From the NCBI GenBank assembly GCA_965216645.1, contig CBDCGJ010000010.1, positions 39,766 through 103,765 of the forward strand: DNA of 64,000 nucleotides. Direction: 5' to 3'. The position numbers and the translations under genes were made by a program. The notes beneath the pieces were generated by a model. That model was given only the letters and a program-made list of their open reading frames with translations. It searched no databases and was not told where the DNA came from. Each line of letters opens with the position of its first letter. Within the stretch, counting starts at the first letter, position 1. The stretch comes from CBDCGJ01 sp965216645. Lineage in GTDB: Bacteria > Pseudomonadota > Alphaproteobacteria > GCA-2731375. Below, in pieces: positions 18,277 to 27,044 of the stretch.

Positions 18277-19866
18277 ATGAGCTACGGTTCTGAACACAGC
18301 GCGGAACATGACGAACATACGCCGACCGGCTGGCGCCGGTGGATGTATTCCACCAACCATAAGGATATCGGCACGCTTTATCTGATCTTCGCCGTCATCG
18401 CCGGTATCATCGGCGGCTTCATGTCGGTACTGATGCGGATGGAATTGGCGGCGCCGGGCGACGGCATCTTGGGTGGCGACTATCATCTGTTCAACACGCT
18501 GGTGACCGCGCACGGTCTGATCATGGTGTTCTTCATGGTGATGCCCGCGTTGATCGGCGGCTTCGGCAATTGGTTCGTACCGTTGATGATCGGCGCGCCG
18601 GACATGGCCTTCCCGCGGATGAACAACATCAGTTTCTGGCTGCTGCCGCCGTCGTTCATTCTGCTGCTCGCCTCGCCGTTTTTCGGCGGTGTCGGCGGCG
18701 GCTGGACGGTCTACCCGCCCCTGTCGACGTCCGGACATCCGGGACCGTCAATGGATATGGCGATCCTCAGCCTGCACTTGGCCGGCGCCTCTTCGATCCT
18801 GGGCGCGGTCAACTTCATCACCACGATCTTTAATATGCGGGCGCCGGGCATGACCATCCACAAAATGCCCTTGTTCGTCTGGTCGGTCTTGGTAACGGCC
18901 TTCCTGCTGCTGTTGTCCCTGCCGGTCTTGGCGGGCGCCATCACCATGTTGCTGACCGACCGGAATTTCGGCACCACCTTCTTCTCCCCCGAAGGCGGCG
19001 GCGACCCGATCCTGTTCCAGCATCTGTTTTGGTTCTTCGGTCATCCGGAAGTGTATATCCTGATCCTGCCGGCCTTCGGCATCATCAGCCAAATCGTCTC
19101 GACATTCTCCAACAAGCCGGTCTTCGGCTATCTCGGCATGGCCTATGCCATGGTGGCGATCGGCGGTGTCGGCTTCATCGTCTGGGCGCATCACATGTAC
19201 ACGGTCGGCATGCCGACGGACGTGCGAGCCTATTTCACCGCCGCGACCATGGTGATCGCCGTGCCCACCGGGGTGAAGATCTTCAGTTGGGTGGCCACCA
19301 TGTGGGGCGGCTCCATCAAGTTCGACACACCGATGCTGTGGTCGATCGGTATGATCTTCCTATTCACCGTCGGCGGTGTCACTGGCGTGGTGCTGGCCAA
19401 TGCGGGCATGGATATCCCCATGCACGACACATACTATGTCGTGGCGCATTTCCACTACACCATGTCCCTGGGCGCGACCTTCGGCATCTTCGCCGGCTTC
19501 TATTACTGGATCGGCAAGATGTGCGGTCGGCAATATCCGGAGACGTTGGGCAAACTGCATTTCTGGATCAGCTTCATTGGCGTGAACATGATCTTCTTCC
19601 CGCAGCATTTCCTCGGCCTGGCCGGCATGCCGCGGCGTATTCCGGACTATCCGGACGCCTTTGCCGGTTTCAACATGATCTCGTCGATTGGGGCGTACAT
19701 CTCCTATGCCGGCGTGATCCTGTTCGTGTATATCGTCTGGAAGACCTTCAAATCCGGCGCGAAATGCGCGGAGAACCCGTGGGGCGAAGGTGCGACGACC
19801 TTGGAATGGACCCTGCCGTCGCCGCCGCCGTTCCACCAATACAACGATCTGCCGCAGATCAAGTAA
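18277..19866 (+). CDS. coxA: Cytochrome c oxidase subunit I
   Basis: Catalytic subunit (529 aa, about 12 helices) holding heme a and the heme a3-CuB centre that reduces oxygen to water and pumps protons. Visible landmarks: the His ligand region NTLVTAHGLIMVFF, WFFGHPEVYILILPAFG (His-Tyr cross-link region), the CuB histidine pair HHMYTVG and VAHFHYTMS with heme ligands. The E of the D-channel (HPEVYI) is present. It follows coxB by 32 bp. Confidence 0.97.
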   Translation: MSYGSEHSAEHDEHTPTGWRRWMYSTNHKDIGTLYLIFAVIAGIIGGFMSVLMRMELAAPGDGILGGDYHLFNTLVTAHGLIMVFFMVMPALIGGFGNWFVPLMIGAPDMAFPRMNNISFWLLPPSFILLLASPFFGGVGGGWTVYPPLSTSGHPGPSMDMAILSLHLAGASSILGAVNFITTIFNMRAPGMTIHKMPLFVWSVLVTAFLLLLSLPVLAGAITMLLTDRNFGTTFFSPEGGGDPILFQHLFWFFGHPEVYILILPAFGIISQIVSTFSNKPVFGYLGMAYAMVAIGGVGFIVWAHHMYTVGMPTDVRAYFTAATMVIAVPTGVKIFSWVATMWGGSIKFDTPMLWSIGMIFLFTVGGVTGVVLANAGMDIPMHDTYYVVAHFHYTMSLGATFGIFAGFYYWIGKMCGRQYPETLGKLHFWISFIGVNMIFFPQHFLGLAGMPRRIPDYPDAFAGFNMISSIGAYISYAGVILFVYIVWKTFKSGAKCAENPWGEGATTLEWTLPSPPPFHQYNDLPQIK

Positions 19867-19889
19867 CGGACCAAGGACGCGCGTAAATC

Positions 19890-20813
19890 GTGAGCCAGCA
19901 GGACACAGCCCTCGAACAGATAGCGCCGGCATCCGTCGGCGACTATTTCGCCCTGCTCAAACCTCGGGTGATGAGCTTGGTGCTGTTCACGGCCTTTGTC
20001 GGCTTGATCCTGGCACCCGGTGGCACGACCCATCCGGTGCTCGCGGTCATCGGACTACTTTGCATCGCCGTCGGCGCCGGGGCGTCGGGCGCGATCAATA
20101 TGTGGTACGACGCCGACATCGACGCCCGCATGCAGCGCACCAAGAACCGGCCGATCCCGGCCGGCCGGGTCGCGCCAGAGGAGGCGCTGACCCTCGGCGT
20201 GATCTTGGCGGTCGCCTCGGTTTTGATGATGGGCCTGCTGGTCAACCTGGCCGCGGCGGCGCTGCTGGCGCTGACCATCGCCTTCTATGTCTTCGTCTAC
20301 ACCATGTGGCTGAAACGGCGGACCGCGCAAAACATCGTCATCGGCGGCGCGGCCGGCGCTTTCCCCCCGATGATCGGCTGGGCTGTCGCGACGGGCGATG
20401 TCGGCCTCGGCAGTTTGTCGCTGTTCGCCTTGATCTTCATGTGGACGCCGCCCCATTTCTGGGCGCTCTCGCTCTACCGTGCCGACGATTACCGGGATGC
20501 CGGCGTACCGATGCTGCCGGTGGTCGAAGGCAAGGCGGAGACGCGGCGCCAAATCATGATCTATACCGTCGGCCTGGCCGTGACGAGCGTGACGCCGGCG
20601 CTGGTCGGGATCGCCGGCTGGCTCTATCTGGCGGGCGCGGTCGGCCTAAGCGGCGCGTTCCTTTACTTCGCCTGGCGGATCCTGCGGGCCGGCGACGATC
20701 ACAAGCTGGCGAAGCGCACCTTCCTGTTCTCCATTCTATATCTATTCCTGCTCTTCGCCCTGTTGCTGGTCGAACGACTGTTCGCCCTGCCGCTGTTTGC
20801 GGGAGTGCTCTGA
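19890..20813 (+). CDS. ctaB: Protoheme IX farnesyltransferase (heme O synthase)
   Basis: Integral membrane prenyltransferase (307 aa) that farnesylates heme B to heme O, the precursor of heme A. The UbiA-family Asp-rich motif NMWYDADIDARMQRTKNRPIP is diagnostic, and YRADDYRDAGVPMLPV is the second motif. GTG start 23 bp after coxA. Its place between coxA and ctaG is the standard alphaproteobacterial order. Confidence 0.95.
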   Translation: MSQQDTALEQIAPASVGDYFALLKPRVMSLVLFTAFVGLILAPGGTTHPVLAVIGLLCIAVGAGASGAINMWYDADIDARMQRTKNRPIPAGRVAPEEALTLGVILAVASVLMMGLLVNLAAAALLALTIAFYVFVYTMWLKRRTAQNIVIGGAAGAFPPMIGWAVATGDVGLGSLSLFALIFMWTPPHFWALSLYRADDYRDAGVPMLPVVEGKAETRRQIMIYTVGLAVTSVTPALVGIAGWLYLAGAVGLSGAFLYFAWRILRAGDDHKLAKRTFLFSILYLFLLFALLLVERLFALPLFAGVL

Positions 20814-20814
20814 G

Positions 20815-20943
20815 ATGCCGCTGAGCGAACGCCATCGCGAACGGCGCGGCCGCAACTGGGCCGTCGCGGGAATTCTGTTCGCCCTGGTCGTCATCTTCTT
20901 CATCGCCTCAATCGTGAAGATGCAGCAGGAGGGCGGCCTGTGA
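20815..20943 (+). CDS. coxF: Small CoxF-like membrane protein
   Basis: A 42-residue protein (MPLSERHRERRGRNWAVAGI start) with a charged N-terminus and one membrane helix ending IASIVKMQ. Its stop overlaps the ctaG start (GTGA), and it begins one base after the ctaB stop, so it is almost certainly translated. Position between ctaB and ctaG matches the small CoxF-type proteins of alphaproteobacterial cox operons; the function of these is not established. Confidence 0.75.
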   Translation: MPLSERHRERRGRNWAVAGILFALVVIFFIASIVKMQQEGGL

Positions 20944-21500
20944 ACGTGGCGCGTCGCAACCGGCTCACCGGAATGCTGGCCGGCGGCTTGGTCGCCGCGA
21001 TGATCGGACTGGCCTTCGCGTCGGTCCCGCTTTATCGCTTGTTCTGTCAGGTCACCGGTTTCGGTGGCACGCCTCAACAAGCGGCCGAGGCACCGACGCA
21101 AGTACTGGATCGTACCATTACCGTACGCTTCACGTCGGATGTGTCCAGTAAGCTGCCCTGGCGCTTCGGCCCAGTGGAACGCAAACTGGATCTGAAAGTC
21201 GGAGAGCAAAAGTTGGCATTCTACCGCGCCGTCAACGACAGCGCGGCGCCAGCTACCGGTACAGCCACATTCAACGTGACGCCGCCGAAAGCCGGCGCCT
21301 ATTTCGCCAAGGTCGATTGCTTCTGCTTTACGGAGCAAACGCTGGCGCCCGGCCAATCGATCGAAATGCCCGTGTCCTTCTTTATCGACCCGGACATCGC
21401 CAAGGATCCGAACCTGGACGATGTCACCGAAATCACCTTGTCGTACACTTTTTATCCGGTCCGGAAGGAAGCCCGCGCGGCTGTCCGGACGCAGAATTGA
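20940..21500 (+). CDS. ctaG: Cytochrome c oxidase assembly protein CtaG/Cox11
   Basis: Copper chaperone (186 aa) that delivers CuB to subunit I. One N-terminal membrane anchor (LAFASVPLYRLFCQVTGFGG, including the conserved Cys) precedes an immunoglobulin-like periplasmic domain. The copper-binding CFCF motif occurs in KVDCFCFTEQTLAPGQ. GTG start overlapping the coxF stop. Family length is normal. Confidence 0.95.
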   Translation: MNVARRNRLTGMLAGGLVAAMIGLAFASVPLYRLFCQVTGFGGTPQQAAEAPTQVLDRTITVRFTSDVSSKLPWRFGPVERKLDLKVGEQKLAFYRAVNDSAAPATGTATFNVTPPKAGAYFAKVDCFCFTEQTLAPGQSIEMPVSFFIDPDIAKDPNLDDVTEITLSYTFYPVRKEARAAVRTQN

Positions 21501-21521
21501 CGTCTTTGAGGAGTATCCCCC

Positions 21522-22334
21522 ATGGCTGACTCGCATGCCCCCTCTCACGACTACCATCTGGTAGAGCCCAGCCCCTGGCCCATCGTCGGCGCCGGCGGGG
21601 CCTTCGTGCTCGCCATCGGGCTGATCTGGTGGATGCATGACGGCCATTGGTCCCTGATGCTGCTCGGCTTCGCCGCCGTGCTCTACACTATGGCCGTCTG
21701 GTGGCGGGACGTGATCCGGGAAGCCAAGGACGAAGGCCACCATACGCCGGTGGTCCAGCTGCATCTGCGCTACGGCATGATCCTGTTCATCGCGTCGGAA
21801 GTGATGTTCTTCGTCGCCTGGTTCTGGGCCTATTTCAACGGCGCCCTGTTCCCACCGGAGTCCATCGGCAGCCAATGGCCACCGGAAGGCATTCAAACCT
21901 TCAACCCCTGGCACCTGCCGTTGATGAATACGCTTATCCTACTGCTGTCTTCCTGCACAGTGACCTGGGCGCACCATGCGGTCGTCGAAGGCAATAACAA
22001 AGGCGCCGTCCAAGGCTTGGCAGTGACCGTCTTGTTGGGCTTCCTGTTCACCTGCGTGCAGGGGATCGAATATGCGACCGCGCCTTTCGCCTTCTCCGGC
22101 AGCATTTACGGCGCGACCTTCTTCATGGCCACCGGTTTCCACGGCGCCCATGTCATCATCGGCTCCATATTCCTGCTGGTCTGCCTGGTTCGGGCGATGA
22201 GAGGACATTTCAAACCGGATCATCATTTCGGGTTGGAAGCGGCGGCCTGGTACTGGCATTTCGTTGACGTGGTCTGGCTGTTCCTGTTCTCCTGCATCTA
22301 CATCTGGGGCGCATCGGAGATCACCGCCGGCTAA
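21522..22334 (+). CDS. coxC: Cytochrome c oxidase subunit III
   Basis: Seven-helix subunit III (270 aa) that stabilises the oxidase core and sustains proton uptake. Matches the family at HDYHLVEPSPWPIVGAGGAF, WWRDVIREA, FIASEVMFFVAWFWAYF (membrane Glu) and the C-terminal AAWYWHFVDVVWLFLF. Preceded by a GAGGAG ribosome site. Follows ctaG as in the usual operon. Confidence 0.96.
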   Translation: MADSHAPSHDYHLVEPSPWPIVGAGGAFVLAIGLIWWMHDGHWSLMLLGFAAVLYTMAVWWRDVIREAKDEGHHTPVVQLHLRYGMILFIASEVMFFVAWFWAYFNGALFPPESIGSQWPPEGIQTFNPWHLPLMNTLILLLSSCTVTWAHHAVVEGNNKGAVQGLAVTVLLGFLFTCVQGIEYATAPFAFSGSIYGATFFMATGFHGAHVIIGSIFLLVCLVRAMRGHFKPDHHFGLEAAAWYWHFVDVVWLFLFSCIYIWGASEITAG

Positions 22335-22362
22335 GGCGCGACGCGCGGGCGGCGGCGAGATA

Positions 22363-22731
22363 ATGTCCGAATGGAACCGACCGGACGTCTCGCCTTTCGC
22401 CGCCGGACTTCGTTGCCGCTGTCCGCGATGCGGACAGGGACGCCTGTTTGAGGGATTATTGGCCGTGCGCGCCAATTGCGCCTTCTGCGATCTGGATTTG
22501 ACAGCACAGGATTCCGGCGACGGTCCCGCAATATTCGTCATCTTGATCGTCGGCGCACTGGCTGTCACTCTTGCCATGGTCGTCGAATTGACGTTCGGGC
22601 CGCCGACCTGGGTTCATCTGGTCTACCAAATTCCCTTCGTCCTGGCGGCTTCCATCCTATTGTTAAGGCCGTTCAAGGCCCTGTTGATCGCGCTGCAATA
22701 TCGCAACCGCACAGCGGGATTCGAGGAATGA
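22363..22731 (+). CDS. DUF983 membrane protein
   Basis: A 122-residue protein with an N-terminal zinc-ribbon-like pair of motifs (RCRCPRCGQGRLFEG and ANCAFCDLDL) and two C-terminal membrane helices. DUF983 proteins sit in cox operons between coxC and surf1 in many alphaproteobacteria, so a role in oxidase assembly is likely, but biochemistry is lacking. ATG at 22363. Its stop overlaps the surf1 start by 4 bp. Confidence 0.85.
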   Translation: MSEWNRPDVSPFAAGLRCRCPRCGQGRLFEGLLAVRANCAFCDLDLTAQDSGDGPAIFVILIVGALAVTLAMVVELTFGPPTWVHLVYQIPFVLAASILLLRPFKALLIALQYRNRTAGFEE

Positions 22732-23435
22732 GCAAGCCACGCCTCTGGGCATTGATCTTCACCCTGCCGGCCCTTTGCGTCTTGCTTGGCCTCGGCTATT
22801 GGCAGTTGCAGCGGCTGGATTGGAAGCGGGAGTTGATCGCCATGCGGCAAGCCGGCCTGACCGCGCCACCGATTGCATTACCCGCCGAATTCGACGCCGC
22901 CTTGGAGTTTCGCCGCGTTCAACTCACCGGCGCGTATCTTTCGGCGGCGCCGCTTTTCCTCTATCCGCGCAGCCGCAAGAATGTCGCCGGCGTGCATGTC
23001 CTGACGCCATTCAAACTTCAGGACGGACGCATCCTCATTATCGATCGGGGTTTCGTCGCCACGGACGGACGCGGGCCCGACGTCGATTGGCAGGACCCGT
23101 TGAAAGCAGGCGACGGCAGCGTGCTCGGCGTGATGCGTACGGAATTGACCCGACATTTTTGGGCGGAAGATGGGATCGACCGCGACGGCCTCATCAATTG
23201 GTATGATATCCCGACCATGCGGCGATATTTCAAGCTGGATCTGTTACCGGTCGTGGTCGAGGCGATTGACAGTCCCCATCCCAACGTGCCGCCATGGCCG
23301 GGTCAAAGCCGGGTCAATCTGCCGAACAATCATCTGCAATATGCGATAACGTGGTTTGGCTTGGCCGCCGCACTGGCGGTTATCTTCATGATTTTCTGGC
23401 GCCGCGAAGGCCGCGGGCCGGAGCCCGGTCAATAG
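22728..23435 (+). CDS. surf1: SURF1 family cytochrome oxidase assembly protein
   Basis: Assembly factor (235 aa) that helps insert heme a into subunit I. Two membrane helices flank a periplasmic domain: N-terminal LCVLLGLGYWQLQRLDWK (conserved GxWQxxR-type), then LFLYPRSRKNVAGVHVLTPF, IIDRGFVA, and NNHLQYAITWFGLAAAL at the C-terminus, all family landmarks. The last 7 bases overlap the convergent gshA stop. Confidence 0.92.
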   Translation: MSKPRLWALIFTLPALCVLLGLGYWQLQRLDWKRELIAMRQAGLTAPPIALPAEFDAALEFRRVQLTGAYLSAAPLFLYPRSRKNVAGVHVLTPFKLQDGRILIIDRGFVATDGRGPDVDWQDPLKAGDGSVLGVMRTELTRHFWAEDGIDRDGLINWYDIPTMRRYFKLDLLPVVVEAIDSPHPNVPPWPGQSRVNLPNNHLQYAITWFGLAAALAVIFMIFWRREGRGPEPGQ

Positions 23436-24796
23436 GCGTAAGCCTCGAATACGTCCTCGACGCTGCCGTCCCACTTACCGTGATAGAGAACCAACATCTC
23501 ATCGGCCGGCGTCATGCCGCTGTCGACAGTGCGCTGCAGGGTTTCGAGATATTCGGTCTCGTCGCTTGATACCTTGCCAGGACGGGCACGATTGCGCAGG
23601 CCGGTTTCCGCGATATCCAAAACCCGCTTGGCGACGTCGCGGACTGTGCCTTGGCGAAACCGTGCCTCCAGCGCCGACTTCGGCACGTCGCGGCGCAGGC
23701 CGTCCATTTCCTCGAGGCTCCAATCCTTTACCAAGTCCCAGGCCGCATCCTGCGCGGTTCCGTCATAGAGCAAACCAACCCACAACGCCGGCAGGGCGCA
23801 AAGGCGCGCCCAAGGGCCGCCGTCGGCGCCACGCATTTCGAGGAACTTCTTCAGCCGCACTTCGGGAAAGGCAGTTGTCAGATGGTCTTCCCAATCCTTC
23901 ATGGAAGGGATTTCTCCCGGCAGGCCCGGCAGCTTGCCGGCCATGAAGTCGCGGAACGATTGCCCGGCAACGTCTTGATAAACGCCATCGCGGTAAGCGA
24001 AATACATCGGCACGTCGAGAATGTAGTCGGCCCAGCGCTCGAAGCCCATGCCATCCTCAAAAACGAAGGGCAGCATGCCGCAGCGGTCCGGATCGGTGTC
24101 GGTCCAGACATGACTGCGGAAGGATTTGAACCCGTTCGGCTTGCCCTCCGTGAATGGGGAATTGGCGAACAGCGCCGTGGCGATCGGCTGCAGCGCCAAG
24201 GAAATTCGAAACTTCTGCACCATGTCGGCTTCGCTGTCGAAGTCGAGATTGACTTGCACCGTGCAGCTCCGCAACATCATATCGAGACCCAGATTACCTC
24301 TGGTAGGCATGTAGCGGCGCATGATGTCGTAGCGTCCCTTCGGCATCACCGGCGTCTGATCCCGACTCCATTTCGGCGAGAAGCCGAGGCCGAGGAAACC
24401 GATTTTCAGCTCCTCGCCAATCTCCTTCACTTGAGCGAGATGGGTATGCACCTCGTCGCAGGTCTGATGGAGATTTTCCAGCGGCGCACCGGAAAGCTCG
24501 AATTGGCCGCCCGGCTCCAAGGTTATGTTGCCGGCGCCAGGCGCTTCCAACGCGATGATGTTTTCGCCTTCATAGATCGGCTGCCATCCGAAACGTTGCA
24601 GCCGCGACAGGATTTCACCGATACCGTCCGGATCGTCGTAGGCCAGCGGTCCATGGTCGCTCAAACGGAAGGGAAATTTCTCATGCTCGGTACCGATCCG
24701 CCAGTCGGACCGGGGGGAGACGCCGCCTTCGAGATATTCGACCAGCTGGTGTTTGTTCTCGATCAGGGGCGCGGCCGACTTCGCCGCAGCGGACAT
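23429..24796 (-). CDS. gshA: Glutamate-cysteine ligase (plant/alphaproteobacterial type)
   Basis: First enzyme of glutathione synthesis (455 aa), ligating glutamate to cysteine with ATP. It is of the plant-type GCS2 family: RIGTEHEKFPF, NIITLEPGGQFELSGAPL-like (NITLEPGGQFELSG), MRRYMPTRGNLGLDMMLRSCTVQVNLDF and NSPFTEGKPNGFKSFRSHVWTDTDPDRCG. Ends convergent with surf1. The two Cys-peroxidase genes nearby may share the thiol theme, but are separately transcribed. Confidence 0.94.
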   Translation of the reverse strand: MSAAAKSAAPLIENKHQLVEYLEGGVSPRSDWRIGTEHEKFPFRLSDHGPLAYDDPDGIGEILSRLQRFGWQPIYEGENIIALEAPGAGNITLEPGGQFELSGAPLENLHQTCDEVHTHLAQVKEIGEELKIGFLGLGFSPKWSRDQTPVMPKGRYDIMRRYMPTRGNLGLDMMLRSCTVQVNLDFDSEADMVQKFRISLALQPIATALFANSPFTEGKPNGFKSFRSHVWTDTDPDRCGMLPFVFEDGMGFERWADYILDVPMYFAYRDGVYQDVAGQSFRDFMAGKLPGLPGEIPSMKDWEDHLTTAFPEVRLKKFLEMRGADGGPWARLCALPALWVGLLYDGTAQDAAWDLVKDWSLEEMDGLRRDVPKSALEARFRQGTVRDVAKRVLDIAETGLRNRARPGKVSSDETEYLETLQRTVDSGMTPADEMLVLYHGKWDGSVEDVFEAYAY

Positions 24797-24924
24797 GCAC
24801 TGATCCTCGTACCCAAGAATGCACTAAAAGTGAACTTAATCACATGGGGCATGTCGTTCAAGCGAAAGCCGCACATGGCAGCCATGCGAAGACGCAGGTT
24901 TAGAGTGTTTAAGCTAGATCGAAT

Positions 24925-24953
24925 CGCCATGCCGTCTTTGCATCGGCATGGCG
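24925..24953 (-). terminator. Hairpin downstream of the 1-Cys peroxiredoxin gene
   Basis: A perfect 10-bp stem (24925-24934 with 24944-24953) lies just past the stop of the peroxiredoxin gene that reads leftwards from 25623. There is no clear T run, so it may be a weak terminator or an mRNA-stabilising hairpin. Confidence 0.5.
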
Positions 24954-24963
24954 GCGAAACGAG

Positions 24964-25623
24964 CTATTTCGGCTGCGGCACGATACGTAAGTAGGGCTTT
25001 GGCGCCGTCCAACCGTCCGGATATCGTTTCTTGGCTTCTTCGTCGGACACCGCCGGGACGATGATCACATCCTCGCCCTGCTTCCAATTCACCGGCGTCG
25101 CCACCTGATGTTCCGCCGTCAGCTGACAGGAGTCCAATGCCCGCAAGACCTCGTCGAAGTTTCGACCGGTGCTCATGGGATAGGTCAGCATCAATTTGAT
25201 CTTCTTATCCGGCCCCACCATGAAGACGGAGCGGACAGTCGCATTGTCGACAGCGGTCCGGCCTTCCGAGCTGTCGCCCTCGTCCGCCGGCAACATGTCG
25301 TACAGCTTGGCAACCTTCAGCTCCGGATCGCCGATCAACGGATAGGTCACCTTGTTGCCCTGGGTTTCCTCGATGTCGCCGACCCATTTTTCGTGATCGC
25401 TGACCGGATCGACGCTGAGACCGATAATCTTGCAATTGCGCTTCTCGAACTCGCCCTGCAATCCGGCCATATATCCAAGTTCCGTCGTGCAAACGGGGGT
25501 GAAATCCTTCGGATGGGAAAACAGCACGGCCCAGCCGTCGCCGATCCAGTCATGGAAGTCGATGGTTCCATCCGTGGTATCGGCGGAGAAGTTCGGCGCT
25601 TCTGAATTGATTCTCAATGACAT
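24964..25623 (-). CDS. 1-Cys peroxiredoxin (Prx6 type)
   Basis: Thiol peroxidase (219 aa) reducing hydrogen and alkyl hydroperoxides. The peroxidatic Cys is in DFTPVCTTELGYMAGL; the long C-terminal domain (PVNWKQGEDVIIVPAVSDEEAKKRYPDGW) is diagnostic for the Prx6 subgroup. A second Cys at NCKIIGLS is present but is not the usual resolving residue. Starts with ATG at 25623 behind GGGGGC-type upstream sequence. Downstream hairpin at 24925. Confidence 0.92.
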   Translation of the reverse strand: MSLRINSEAPNFSADTTDGTIDFHDWIGDGWAVLFSHPKDFTPVCTTELGYMAGLQGEFEKRNCKIIGLSVDPVSDHEKWVGDIEETQGNKVTYPLIGDPELKVAKLYDMLPADEGDSSEGRTAVDNATVRSVFMVGPDKKIKLMLTYPMSTGRNFDEVLRALDSCQLTAEHQVATPVNWKQGEDVIIVPAVSDEEAKKRYPDGWTAPKPYLRIVPQPK

Positions 25624-25733
25624 GCGATGTGCCCCCTTGGTTTGTTGGTGATTTCGTTATATAGGCGACGCAGTGCGCTCCCTAGCGCGGCATCGACATG
25701 TCATAACTATGGTTATCCGTAGGGCAATTCAAG

Positions 25734-26564
25734 GTGGCGAAGATCAAGATTGCGCGACGATGTCGCGACGTACTCGCGGCGCTGGCGTTGGTCCTATCGG
25801 TACCGGCACAAGCGGCAAACGCTGAATTCGTCACCCTCGCCTCGACCACCTCGACGCAGAACTCCGGCTTGTTCGATTACCTGCTGCCGAAATTCAAGGC
25901 GGCGACGGGTATCGGCGTCCGGGTGGTCGCCGTCGGTACCGGCGCGGCTTTAAACATCGCCCGGAATGGCGACGCAGACCTATTGCTGGTTCATCACAAA
26001 GCATCGGAAACCAAGTTCGTGGAAGACGGATATGGCCTGAAACGTCATGTCGTGATGTTCAACGACTATGTCATCGTCGGTGACAGAGCGGATCCGGCCG
26101 GTGTGGCCAAAGCGTCAAGCGCTCCCGCCGCTCTCGAGGCCATCGCCCGGGCACGGACGCCGTTCGTCTCGCGCGGCGACGATAGCGGCACCCATAAGCG
26201 GGAACGGGAGCTCTGGCGCCACTCGGCCTTTCCGCAGCCGGCCGGCGATTGGTATCGCGAAATCGGCGCCGGCATGGGCGCGACGTTAAACATGACCGCA
26301 GCGTTGGGGGCCTATAGCTTGAGCGATCGGGGCACATGGCTGAGTTTCAAAAACCGCGGCAACCTTACGGTTCTATATCAAGGCGATGCCACGCTTAGGA
26401 ACGTTTACGGCTTGATCCAAGTGTCGCCGCGCCGCCACCCCCATGTGAAGGCGGCGGCGGCGCAAAAATTTGTTGCTTGGATGATGTCGGAAGCGGGACA
26501 AACGGCGATCGGCGAGTTCCGCGTCAACGGTAAGAAATTGTTCCATCCGGCGTCTTCGAACTAA
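25734..26564 (+). CDS. Tungstate-type ABC transporter substrate-binding protein (TupA-like), orphan
   Basis: Periplasmic binding protein (276 aa) with a signal peptide ending QAANA. The segment TLASTTSTQNSGLFDYLLPKF and AVGTGAALNIARNGDADLLLVH is the hallmark of TupA/WtpA-like oxyanion binders, as are RGDDSGTHKRERELW and GATLNMTAALGAYSLSDRGTW. No permease (tupB) or ATPase (tupC) is adjacent: upstream is a peroxiredoxin gene, downstream a convergent nfeD. GTG start. The partner components must be elsewhere or beyond reach. Confidence 0.85.
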   Translation: MAKIKIARRCRDVLAALALVLSVPAQAANAEFVTLASTTSTQNSGLFDYLLPKFKAATGIGVRVVAVGTGAALNIARNGDADLLLVHHKASETKFVEDGYGLKRHVVMFNDYVIVGDRADPAGVAKASSAPAALEAIARARTPFVSRGDDSGTHKRERELWRHSAFPQPAGDWYREIGAGMGATLNMTAALGAYSLSDRGTWLSFKNRGNLTVLYQGDATLRNVYGLIQVSPRRHPHVKAAAAQKFVAWMMSEAGQTAIGEFRVNGKKLFHPASSN

Positions 26565-27025
26565 TCCTCCTGGCCGATCAGCTCCACCACCAAGGTCGAA
26601 CCTTCGACGCCCGCGACCCGCACTTTGACGCCGCTCGCGAGATCGGGGCCTTTGACGCGCCAGGAGCTGTCGTCGATGCGAACCCGACCGGTGCCGCCCT
26701 CGATCGGCCGGTCCAATGTGACCTCCCGACCGAGATATTGTTCCGCCCGCCGGTTAAGGGAGGGATTCTCCGTCTCGATCGGTTTCTTTTTCAGATATTT
26801 GCGGGAAAGAAACACGCTAGCGATGGAGAATACGGAAAACAGGACGAGCTGCAGCCGCCAATCCAAATCGGGCATCAGGAAGACCAGAATGAAGACGGCA
26901 CCCGCGGCAACGCCAAGCCAGAGGAAGACCGCGCCCGGCGCGAAGACTTCCAGGATGACGAGGAGTATGCCGATGATCAGCCAGACCCAGGGGCCCAACG
27001 CGGCAATGAACTCAAAGACTTCCAT
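26561..27025 (-). CDS. NfeD family membrane protein
   Basis: Short NfeD (154 aa): three membrane helices (WVWLIIGILLVILEVFAPG, VAAGAVFILVFLMP and a third) followed by an OB-fold domain (YLGREVTLDRPIEGGTGRVRIDDSSWRVKG). NfeD partners SPFH proteins, and here it is 19 bp downstream of one, the standard pair. The start at 27025 has AGGAG; the longer frame upstream overlaps that neighbour. It ends convergent with tupA, overlapping 4 bp. Confidence 0.9.
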   Translation of the reverse strand: MEVFEFIAALGPWVWLIIGILLVILEVFAPGAVFLWLGVAAGAVFILVFLMPDLDWRLQLVLFSVFSIASVFLSRKYLKKKPIETENPSLNRRAEQYLGREVTLDRPIEGGTGRVRIDDSSWRVKGPDLASGVKVRVAGVEGSTLVVELIGQED

Positions 27026-27044
27026 AAACTCGCTCCTGTCCGGC

